A DNA stretch of 6,392 nucleotides from Prevotellaceae bacterium (GTDB taxonomy: Bacteria > Bacteroidota > Bacteroidia > Bacteroidales > UBA932). Positions within the stretch are counted from its first letter, which is position 1; each line of letters begins with the position of its first letter. This document shows positions 1-4,498 of this stretch, one piece after another. The notes under the pieces were generated by a model, which worked only from the letters and a program-made list of their open reading frames with translations, was not told where the DNA came from and searched no databases. Both the position numbers and the translations under genes were made by a program. The stretch is from assembly GCA_031257655.1 (NCBI GenBank), contig JAIROF010000177.1:1-6392 (forward strand), given 5' to 3'.

Positions 1-117
1 TAAAATTCAACATTATTGTATTCCCGACATTATTTTCGCGACAGTAATGTTTTGTGCTATGTTTTTCATATATGACTATATATCAACAACAAAATGTACA
101 TCAGGTCAGGAGTTCTG

Positions 118-151
118 AAATTAGGTTTTTCGCGCCCCACAATTTATGATG
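118..151 (+). repeat. Dispersed repeat fragment, copy D
   Basis: The segment AAATTAGGTTTTTCG followed by C-rich bases and AATTTATGA recurs in the same orientation at 1277-1308 with only a few changes. A related AAATGAGGTTTTTCGCCC lies at 3992-4009, at the edge of the long palindrome. It looks like the right edge of a dispersed non-coding element whose remainder is missing here. Confidence 0.65.
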
Positions 152-249
152 CCACCTCTTTTTCTTCGTTGTATAAGCGGGGACAAATTTACATGAAAAG
201 TAGGAATTTTCCAACTTTGCCGCGCACCGGCTCATCCTTTTTTTGGGTT

Positions 250-271
250 CTACCGCTATTTGTGTGGAGGT
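250..271. repeat. Outer left arm of nested inverted repeats
   Basis: The 22 bases beginning CTACCGCTATTTGTGTGG are repeated in inverted orientation at 1647-1668 with two mismatches. They are the outermost of several inverted pairs between here and 1668. Confidence 0.6.
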
Positions 272-329
272 ACGTCTAAATTACCACAAAGAACCGGCAT
301 TGCGAAGCAGCCGCTTTCGATTGTTTTTA

Positions 330-452
330 GGGAACCTCTAAAAAACCCCAAACGCTGCGCTATGCTCCTTCAGCAAAATGCTCATTTACTTTAAGTAAAC
401 TCCGCTTTTGCCCCAGTCGCAAGCCTTGATTTTGGGGTTTTTAGAGGTTCCC
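330..452. mobile_element. 123-bp MITE-like hairpin element
   Basis: The ends form an inverted repeat of about 23 bp: GGGAACCTCTAAAAAACCCC from 330, and its complement, one A shorter, ending at 452. TTTA flanks both sides (326-329 and 453-456), consistent with a 4-bp target-site duplication. A 15-bp palindrome (TTTACTT-T-AAGTAAA, 385-399) sits near the middle. There is no coding capacity, so it would be a non-autonomous element mobilised in trans. The GGGAACCTCT terminus resembles the ends of some IS5-family elements, but no transposase is present. A transcribed hairpin of another kind remains possible. Confidence 0.6.
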
Positions 453-511
453 TTTAATTTTCACCTCAAAGCTACGCATGCCGCACAACGCCGTAGGGGT
501 TGACCGAGGAC

Positions 512-540
512 TCCCCCTCGCTTCCTAACGAGGGGGAAAT
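512..540. repeat. Stem-loop repeat, C5TCG/CGAG5 type, copy 1
   Basis: A 9-bp perfect stem, TCCCCCTCG (512-520) with CGAGGGGGA (529-537), encloses an 8-nt loop. The 29-bp segment recurs inverted at 1506-1534 with two mismatches, and a third copy starts at 6372. It lacks a trailing T-run on the plus strand, so it is not a canonical terminator. Confidence 0.75.
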
Positions 541-604
541 GGTTAAACGTTTCTAACGTAACAGTATAAATAAACAGACGGAACGTGGAAAAAACGGCTA
601 ATTC

Positions 605-637
605 TTTTTTTGAGGTGCTATGAAAAGATTGTATAGC
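605..637. repeat. 33-bp inverted repeat, left arm
   Basis: A run of seven T, then GAGG, then GCTATGAAAAGATTGTATAGC. The reverse complement is found at 1449-1481 with a single mismatch. The terminal 21 bp (617-637 and 1449-1469) match exactly. It is not coding. Confidence 0.85.
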
Positions 638-650
638 CAATCCCACTTCT

Positions 651-674
651 CCCGCTATACCACTGCCATACGGG
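651..674. repeat. CCACTTCT-linked palindromic repeat, copy a
   Basis: The 20 bp at 655-674 (CTATACCACTGCCATACGGG) are present in reverse complement at 1334-1353 with one mismatch. In both places the core directly follows CCACTTCT in the same orientation, so the core is flipped relative to its flank. A third, more divergent copy lies at 1390-1433. Confidence 0.6.
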
Positions 675-692
675 TTGATAAGATGAGTTGAC

Positions 693-740
693 GCATTACA
701 AATGCTTATATTCACGGCTGCCGAATTACAAATTCGGCAG
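693..740. repeat. Two adjacent ATTACAAAT hairpins
   Basis: GCATT-ACA-AATGC (693-705) and CTGCCGAATT-ACA-AATTCGGCAG (718-740) share the core ATTACAAAT but have different stems that both pair perfectly. Small palindromes of this kind are common between genes in Bacteroidetes. No RAYT-type transposase is present in the window. Confidence 0.65.
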
Positions 741-773
741 GACGGAGCGGGGCAGGTGCATTAGCAATCACAT

Positions 774-842
774 CCCGTCCCTACGGGACGGGGCGGGTGG
801 GGGACATTCCGTTTTCTACCGACATTTCGTCCCTACGGGACG
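774..842. repeat. Two CGTCCC/GGGACG palindromes with TAC loop
   Basis: CCCGTCCC-TAC-GGGACGGG (774-792) has 8-bp arms and CGTCCC-TAC-GGGACG (828-842) has 6-bp arms. Both belong to the family seen also at 905-917, 1093-1112, 1171-1190, 4161-4173, 4261-4280 and 4340-4357, which has other loop sequences. Confidence 0.75.
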
Positions 843-860
843 GGGCGCCGCCAATCCCAA

Positions 861-915
861 AAATCATTCAGGTACGACGTACCCCGGCGTTCTCTCCGCA
901 AGCCGTCCCGCAGGG
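861..915 (+). repeat. 55-bp direct repeat, copy 1
   Basis: This stretch, from AAATCATTCAGG to the GTCCC hairpin at 905-917, recurs in direct orientation at 1052-1106 with two mismatches. It includes a small palindrome, GGTACG-A-CGTACC (871-883). The bases that follow, 902-936 (GCCGTCCCGCAGGGACTTGC onward), have an inverted counterpart at about 4142-4176. Confidence 0.8.
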
Positions 916-938
916 ACTTGCAGAAGCGGGTATAGCTA

Positions 939-969
939 CCAATGACGGAGCGGGACTTCCCGTCATTGG
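939..969. repeat. Stem-loop with 10-bp perfect stem
   Basis: CCAATGACGG (939-948) pairs perfectly with CCGTCATTGG (960-969) around an 11-nt loop. I see no other copy in the window. It lies within the hairpin-repeat cluster. Confidence 0.6.
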
Positions 970-1025
970 CAGGCAAGGCCTGGCGCTGTAGCGGCGTGCG
1001 GCGGCGCCTCTCACCGCGCATCGCG

Positions 1026-1046
1026 CCATTAACCATTAACCATTAT
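1026..1046 (+). repeat. Heptanucleotide satellite CCATTAA
   Basis: Three tandem copies of the 7-bp unit CCATTAA, the last ending in T. It is one of three 7-bp-period satellites in the window with unrelated units (see 4372-4398 and 6306-6340). Confidence 0.75.
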
Positions 1047-1051
1047 CTTTA

Positions 1052-1106
1052 AAATCATTCAGATACGACGTACCCCGGCGTTCTCTCCGCAGGCCGTCCC
1101 GCAGGG
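1052..1106 (+). repeat. 55-bp direct repeat, copy 2
   Basis: Second copy of the repeat at 861-915, 191 bp further on, with two mismatches. It runs directly into the hairpin block that starts at 1093. Confidence 0.8.
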
Positions 1107-1228
1107 GACGGCACTTGATTAACCGTATGCTTTAGCATACGGAGCAAGCGCACAGCAAGCAGGCGTCCGGGCCGTCCCGCATGGGACGGCACTTGAAAAG
1201 GCCGGAGGCGTTTTCTGGGGAGAGGAAG
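1093..1228 (+). repeat. Composite hairpin block, left copy
   Basis: In order: GCCGTCCC-GCAG-GGGACGGC (1093-1112), spacer ACTTGATTAA, CCGTATGCT-TT-AGCATACGG (1123-1142), a 28-bp spacer, GCCGTCCC-GCAT-GGGACGGC (1171-1190), then ACTTGAAAA and a segment containing GCGTTTTCTGG. An inverted copy about 90 percent identical lies at 4229-4357, on the other side of the transporter gene. The block is non-coding and looks like a composite REP/BIME-type repeat. Confidence 0.85.
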
Positions 1229-1236
1229 AGGGGGCG

Positions 1237-1308
1237 TAGCGAGCTCACGAACACCAAAAATAAGCACGAGTGAGTAAATTAGGTTTTTCGCCCCCCAGAA
1301 TTTATGAC
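1237..1308 (+). repeat. Dispersed repeat, copy A
   Basis: The 39 bases at 1241-1279, beginning GAGCTCACGAACACC, are identical to 3957-3995 and present inverted at 3710-3748. The right part (1277-1308) matches copy D at 118-151. At 3704-4001 the repeat forms both arms of a palindrome, whereas here there is one arm only. Confidence 0.85.
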
Positions 1309-1313
1309 ACTAC

Positions 1314-1364
1314 CCAATCTCCTACCACTTCTCCCCGTATGGCGGTGGTATAGTAGGAGATTGG
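1314..1364. repeat. Hairpin with flipped core, copy b
   Basis: CCAATCTCCTA (1314-1324) and TAGGAGATTGG (1354-1364) form an 11-bp perfect stem. Inside, CCACTTCT is followed by CCCGTATGGCGGTGGTATAG (1334-1353), the reverse complement of 655-674 with one mismatch. Confidence 0.65.
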
Positions 1365-1389
1365 CTACGCTGAACTCCGCTTCGCTACG

Positions 1390-1433
1390 GTTCCCTCCAC
1401 TTCTACCACACGAGACGGTGGTATGGTGGGAAC
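1390..1433. repeat. Hairpin repeat, copy c
   Basis: GTTCCCTCCA (1390-1399) pairs with TGGTGGGAAC (1424-1433) with one mismatch, and ACCAC (1405-1409) pairs with GTGGT (1418-1422) inside. It shares CCACTTCT and GGTGGTAT with copy b, from which it has diverged. Confidence 0.55.
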
Positions 1434-1448
1434 TCGGCGCAGCCAATC

Positions 1449-1481
1449 GCTATACAATCTTTTCATAGCTCCTCAAAAAAA
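1449..1481. repeat. 33-bp inverted repeat, right arm
   Basis: Reverse complement of 605-637 with one mismatch. With the 512-540/1506-1534 pair it shows that the DNA on the two sides of 680-1310 is related in mirror order. Confidence 0.85.
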
Positions 1482-1505
1482 GAGAAACGTTAAAAACGTA
1501 AGGCT

Positions 1506-1534
1506 ATTTCCCCCTCGTTGGGAAACGAGGGGGA
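1506..1534. repeat. Stem-loop repeat, C5TCG/CGAG5 type, copy 2
   Basis: CCCCCTCGTT (1510-1519) and AACGAGGGGG (1524-1533) form a perfect 10-bp stem with a GGGA loop. It is the inverted counterpart of 512-540. Confidence 0.75.
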
Positions 1535-1574
1535 GGAAAGCGGGGTGGCTTGCGCCGAAGTTCGAGTCCCTGCT

Positions 1575-1623
1575 CCCCTCTCCTTTGGAGAGGGGCCGGG
1601 GGTGAGGTCTAACTGTAGAATGC
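1575..1623. repeat. CCCCTCTCC hairpin with GGTGAGGTCT tail, copy 1
   Basis: CCCCTCTCC-TTT-GGAGAGGGG (1575-1595) is followed by a G-rich run, GGTGAGGTCT and, after a few bases, AGAATG. The same arrangement is inverted at about 4099-4141, upstream of the transporter, with a different but fully paired stem. It lies about 130 bp past the transporter stop. It could act at the 3' end of that transcript, but no T-run follows on the minus strand, so a classical terminator is not supported. Confidence 0.7.
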
Positions 1624-1646
1624 ACAGTAATTTAATTATTTAAATG

Positions 1647-1668
1647 ACCTTCACACAAATAACGGTAG
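1647..1668. repeat. Outer right arm of nested inverted repeats
   Basis: Inverted counterpart of 250-271, 20 of 22 bases matching. It lies in the presumed 3' untranslated region of the transporter gene. Confidence 0.6.
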
Positions 1669-1723
1669 CACCTTTTGAAGCTTGGCAATAAAGGAGCGCG
1701 CCGGGGGCGGGTAAAAAATATTC

Positions 1724-3601
1724 CTACCAGAAGTAAGCGTACAGCGCAATGACGATGATGCAAATGCCCATAGCGCCAACAAAGAACACCTTATCGGTTT
1801 TGAAGAGCTCCGTGTTGAGGGGGTATGCCTTGTCGTCTTTTGTTTTGCTATAAGCGTTGGTGAGCATTATTACCGCCAGGAAAGCAACCAGCGAGGTTAC
1901 CAAAAATATTGACTCAAACCCAATGTAGGCCAACGGTTTGGAGTATATCGCGCCCAGCGTAAAGCCGGCTATCGCGACAGCAGCAAGCCCCCATCCCACC
2001 TTTTTTAGAGCATTATTTTGGCCGGATGCGTCTTTTTCTGTAGCAAGGTGCGCTTTGTCGGTCAGCGAAAATGCTACCGCAATGGCAATCAGAACCATAC
2101 ATACGTAGCCCATGCGCAGCATGAAGGGTAGGTCGGGCAGCGCTATCTTCAGGGCAATGCCTACGGGTATGGTAAAAATAGCCGTCCACAGGGCAGCGCG
2201 GTTGGTAGCTTTTTTCCACAGCAGCCCCATGCCGAACACCACCACTACGCCCGGATAGATAAAGCCGGTGTACTCCTGAATATACAAAAAGGCTTGGTCG
2301 AGGCCGCCCAGCAGCGGCTTTGCGGCAAACATGGCTATCACCAGCGCCACCAGCGCGGTGAGGCGCCCTACGGTTACCAGCTGCTTTTGGGAGGCATCCT
2401 TGTTTATCAGCGTGTGGTAAATGTCCATGGTAAAGATGGTGGAGGTGCTGTTGAGCATAGAGGCCAGCGACGAAACGATAGCCGCCACCAGCGCAGCAAA
2501 CGCAAGCCCTCTAATGCCTACAGGCGCAAAGTTGGCCAGGAGCCAGGAGTAGGCATGGTCGGCTTTGGTAATGGAGCCTACAATCTCCGTATTGCCCATG
2601 TAGGCTTCGGCAGCCGCTTTAAGCTCGGGGCTGGCAAAGAGCGCGTATGCCGCTATGCCCGGCACGACCACGATGATAGGAATTAAAATCTTGAGGTAGC
2701 CCGCAAATATCAGGCCGCGCTTGGCTTCCTGCTGGCTCTTGGCGGCAAGCCCTTTCTGAATGATGTACTGGTTGAACCCCCAGTACCCGATGTTGGTAAG
2801 CCATACGCCGCCAAAAATGACGGCTATGCCCGGAATATCCTTGAAGATATCAAACTCATTGCCATTTTCCACCAAGCTTGTTCCCTGCGTAATGATCATG
2901 TGAAAGTGCGACGTTTGGCCTGCTCTACAAAATGCTACCACCTTTTGGAAGCCGGCCACTACGCTGCCCTCGCCCACAGCGTTGAGCGCCACAAAAGCGG
3001 TAATCAGCCCGCCACCCACAAGGAAAATGACCTGCAACACATCTGTCCATGCCACCGCTTTTAAGCCGCCGTAAATGGAGTAAATGCCGGCAAAAACCAG
3101 CAGCCCCACCACGCCGTACATCACCGGCACGCCGAGTATCATGTTCATGGCAAGCGCGCCCAGCCACGCCACCGACGTCAGGTTGACGAATACGTACACC
3201 AGCAGCCAGAAGAAGGAAAAGAAGAAGCTTACGCCCTTGCCGTAGCGCTCCTTTGCCAGCTGCGGGATGGTGTAGATTTTCTTCTCCAGCATGATCGGCA
3301 GCAGGTATTTGGCCACCAGAATAAGCGTAATGGCCGCCATCCACTCGTATGCGGCTATGGCTAACCCAATGCGGTAGCCCGACCCGGACATCCCGATAAA
3401 GTGTTCGGCGGAAATGTTGGCCGCTATGAGGGAGGCTCCAATAGCCCACCACGTTAGCGTCCCGCCTGCAAGAAAGTAATCTTTGGCCGTTTTTTCTTCG
3501 CCCTTTTTGGTGCGCGAAAGCCACAACCCCAACCCTATAATCAGCGCTGCATACGCCACAAAGATAAGGTAGTCTAATGTTGCAAATCCTGATGCATTCA
3601 T
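1724..3601 (-). CDS. SSS-family Na+/sugar symporter, vSGLT-like
   Basis: This 625-residue inner-membrane protein belongs to the solute:sodium symporter family (LeuT-like fold) and should import a sugar with Na+. It matches Vibrio vSGLT nearly end to end: SLIAANISAEHFIGMSGSGY (57-76), YEWMAAITLI (85-94), GGLKAVAWTDVLQV (178-191), YWGFNQYIIQ (273-282), IVSSLASMLNST (375-386), FTMDIY (390-395) and YIQEYTG (440-446). Predicted Na2-site residues A60, I63, A374, S377 and S378 are kept, as is D187. Sugar-site equivalents E86, N270, Y273, W274, K304 and Q442 are kept, but vSGLT Q69 is H67 and S91 is A89. The protein is about 80 residues longer than vSGLT; much of this is an added hydrophobic pair at about 535-582, before the last helix. 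The ATG at 3599-3601 is preceded by an in-frame TAA eight codons upstream. Proximity to araA suggests L-arabinose, but glucose, galactose or xylose remain possible. Confidence 0.95.
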   Translation of the reverse strand: MNASGFATLDYLIFVAYAALIIGLGLWLSRTKKGEEKTAKDYFLAGGTLTWWAIGASLIAANISAEHFIGMSGSGYRIGLAIAAYEWMAAITLILVAKYLLPIMLEKKIYTIPQLAKERYGKGVSFFFSFFWLLVYVFVNLTSVAWLGALAMNMILGVPVMYGVVGLLVFAGIYSIYGGLKAVAWTDVLQVIFLVGGGLITAFVALNAVGEGSVVAGFQKVVAFCRAGQTSHFHMIITQGTSLVENGNEFDIFKDIPGIAVIFGGVWLTNIGYWGFNQYIIQKGLAAKSQQEAKRGLIFAGYLKILIPIIVVVPGIAAYALFASPELKAAAEAYMGNTEIVGSITKADHAYSWLLANFAPVGIRGLAFAALVAAIVSSLASMLNSTSTIFTMDIYHTLINKDASQKQLVTVGRLTALVALVIAMFAAKPLLGGLDQAFLYIQEYTGFIYPGVVVVFGMGLLWKKATNRAALWTAIFTIPVGIALKIALPDLPFMLRMGYVCMVLIAIAVAFSLTDKAHLATEKDASGQNNALKKVGWGLAAVAIAGFTLGAIYSKPLAYIGFESIFLVTSLVAFLAVIMLTNAYSKTKDDKAYPLNTELFKTDKVFFVGAMGICIIVIALYAYFW

Positions 3602-3613
3602 GGTAATTTTTTG

Positions 3614-3658
3614 TGTTGATGGTTATTTAGCTAATGGTTACTTGGCTGATGGTTATTT
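3614..3658 (-). repeat. 15-bp triple tandem repeat before the transporter
   Basis: On the minus strand there are three 15-bp units, AAATAACCATCAGCC, AAGTAACCATTAGCT and AAATAACCATCAACA, ending 12 bp before the transporter ATG. The array would lie in the 5' leader or promoter. The period is a multiple of three and each unit places TAA in the transporter frame, so the array cannot extend the protein. A protein-binding site or a neutral slippage product are both possible. Confidence 0.8.
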
Positions 3659-3703
3659 AAAAGAATTAGCCCAAATTTTCGCAGATTTTGCTTGCGCCCA
3701 AAG

Positions 3704-4001
3704 AACCTCATTTACTCACTCGTGCTTATTTTTGGTGTTCGTGAGCTCGCTACGCTCGGTTCTAACCTCATTTATCCAACAAAACAACTTCAGTAGCAAT
3801 TAGTTAACTAATCGCTATCCAACCTCATTACCTTATTTTCCATTTGCTCGTCTCCAATTTTCATTAATAATGAGGTAATTAGGCTATTGTTGGTTGTTAT
3901 TCTCTCGGCTACTGAGGTTGTTTTGTTAGGAAAATTAGGTGTAACCGAGCGGTAGTGAGCTCACGAACACCAAAAATAAGCACGAGTGAGTAAATGAGGT
4001 T
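3704..4001. mobile_element. 298-bp near-palindromic, MITE-like element
   Basis: Two 94-bp arms (3704-3797 and 3908-4001) are inverted copies of each other. The outer 45 bp (3704-3748 and 3957-4001) match perfectly and the inner parts match at roughly 85 percent by eye. The 110-bp centre is more diverged but keeps a 9-bp pair (ACCTCATTA at 3822-3830 with 3868-3876) and an exact 14-bp palindrome, ATTAGTTAACTAAT (3799-3812). CGCCCAAA lies just outside both ends (3695-3702 and 4005-4012), a possible 8-bp target duplication, although TTTTTCGCCC also belongs to other copies of this repeat. It has no coding capacity. It sits upstream of the transporter and may lie in its leader. Confidence 0.75.
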
Positions 4002-4094
4002 TTTCGCCCAAAAATATTCTACTACACTGATTTTTACCCATTTATGAATTATATCAATCAAACATGGACACTACCAAAATTAGCGCTTTTGTGT
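4002..4094. other. A/T-rich spacer between repeats
   Basis: About 90 bases of A/T-rich sequence without a repeat copy. On the minus strand TAATTTTG (4075-4082) fits the TAnnTTTG promoter consensus and would read toward the transporter. No -33 element is visible and the gene starts about 470 bp further on, so support is weak. Confidence 0.3.
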
Positions 4095-4142
4095 AATATC
4101 ATTCTGTAAGACCTCACCCCCCGCCCCCTTTCGAAAGGGGGG
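4095..4142. repeat. CCCCCTTTC hairpin with GGTGAGGTCT tail, copy 2
   Basis: CCCCCTTTC-GAAAGGGGG (4124-4141) is a perfect palindrome. Read on the minus strand it is followed by a G-run, GGTGAGGTCT and AGAATG, as at 1575-1623. The stem differs from that copy at three positions, each compensated on the other arm. Confidence 0.7.
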
Positions 4143-4206
4143 CTATACCCGCCTCTGCAAGTCCCACAGGGACGACACTTGATTAACCGCATGCTTTAGC
4201 ATGCGG
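4142..4206 (-). repeat. Partial hairpin block with covariant stem
   Basis: On the minus strand: CCGCATGCT-AA-AGCATGCGG (4187-4206), the linker TTAATCAAGTG, then GTCCC-TGT-GGGAC (4161-4173) and a tail that matches 902-936. It is a variant of the composite block at 1093-1228 with the linker orientation changed. Confidence 0.7.
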
Positions 4207-4228
4207 GTACAGCAGACTCGCTTTCCTT

Positions 4229-4357
4229 TTCTCCAGAAAACGCTTCCGGCGTTTTCAAGTGCCGTCCCCTGCGGGACGGCCCGGATGCCTGCTCGCTACG
4301 TACTTGATCCGTATGCTAAAGCATACGGTTAATCAAGTGCCGTCCCATGCGGGACGG
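4229..4357 (-). repeat. Composite hairpin block, right copy (inverted)
   Basis: Read on the minus strand this repeats 1094-1222: a GCAT-loop CCGTCCC hairpin (4340-4357), ACTTGATTAA, CCGTATGCT-TT-AGCATACGG (4309-4328), spacer, a GCAG-loop GCCGTCCC hairpin (4261-4280), ACTTGAAAA and GAAAACGC-CGGAA-GCGTTTTC (4236-4256). Compared with the left copy, the two GC-rich loops are in swapped order. It lies downstream of araA and could stabilise or end that transcript. Confidence 0.85.
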
Positions 4358-4371
4358 GACGGATGTTTTCA

Positions 4372-4398
4372 AATTCTCAATTCTCAATTCTCAATTCT
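4372..4398 (+). repeat. Heptanucleotide satellite AATTCTC
   Basis: Almost four perfect tandem copies of the 7-bp unit AATTCTC. It is non-coding and lies downstream of araA. Confidence 0.9.
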
Positions 4399-4426
4399 TT
4401 CGGGCGTTCTGCTTTCGGCGTAAGCC

Positions 4427-4477
4427 CTCTGTGCACCTCTGTGAAAGCTCTGTTCACCTCTGTTCAGCTCTGTGCAG
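4427..4477 (+). repeat. Degenerate 10-bp tandem repeat CTCTGTKMAS
   Basis: Five units starting CTCTGT at 4427, 4437, 4448, 4458 and 4468 (spacing 10 or 11). The second half of each unit varies: GCAC, GAAAG, TCAC, TCAG, GCAG. The array ends 21 bp from the araA stop codon and lies in its presumed 3' untranslated region. Confidence 0.8.
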
Positions 4478-4498
4478 TAATAAGATGCATGCCACAGG

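Larger units (their letters stand above)
1..329. other. Non-coding, partly A/T-rich stretch
   Basis: I see no credible gene here. The first 90 bases are A/T-rich and contain a short inverted repeat (AACATTA at 9-15, TAATGTT at 45-51). An imperfect hairpin, GGTTCT at 246-251 with AGAACC at 290-295, lies near the end. The open frame at 94-279 has no recognisable domain and its first part overlaps a dispersed repeat (118-151), so it is not called. Confidence 0.6.

Noticed and set aside
688..945. Open frames across the hairpin-repeat cluster (688-945, 797-991 plus; 833-1036, 1055-1267 minus)
   Set aside because: They run through palindromic and duplicated DNA, overlap each other on both strands, and their translations show no domain or membrane pattern.
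1093..1228. CRISPR array
   Set aside because: The repeated palindromes are unevenly spaced, spacers are partly shared between copies, and no cas gene is present.
1555..1580. tRNA-like T-loop sequence GTTCGAGTCCC
   Set aside because: The flanking bases do not form a T-arm stem, and no acceptor stem, D-arm or anticodon arm can be drawn around it.
2925..3524. 199-codon open frame inside the transporter gene, and the 130-codon frame at 2294-2686
   Set aside because: These are alternate-frame shadows of a well-matched SSS transporter.
3727..3734. TATTTTTG, a match to the TAnnTTTG promoter element, inside the palindrome arms (minus-strand copy at 3971-3978)
   Set aside because: It is part of a repeat also found away from genes, and there is no -33 element at the right distance. 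It may act as a promoter, but the sequence does not support calling it.
3600..3803. 67-codon plus-strand frame starting at the transporter start
   Set aside because: Its first part is the translated 15-bp repeat (repeated GYLANGYL-like residues) and the rest is the arm of the palindrome.
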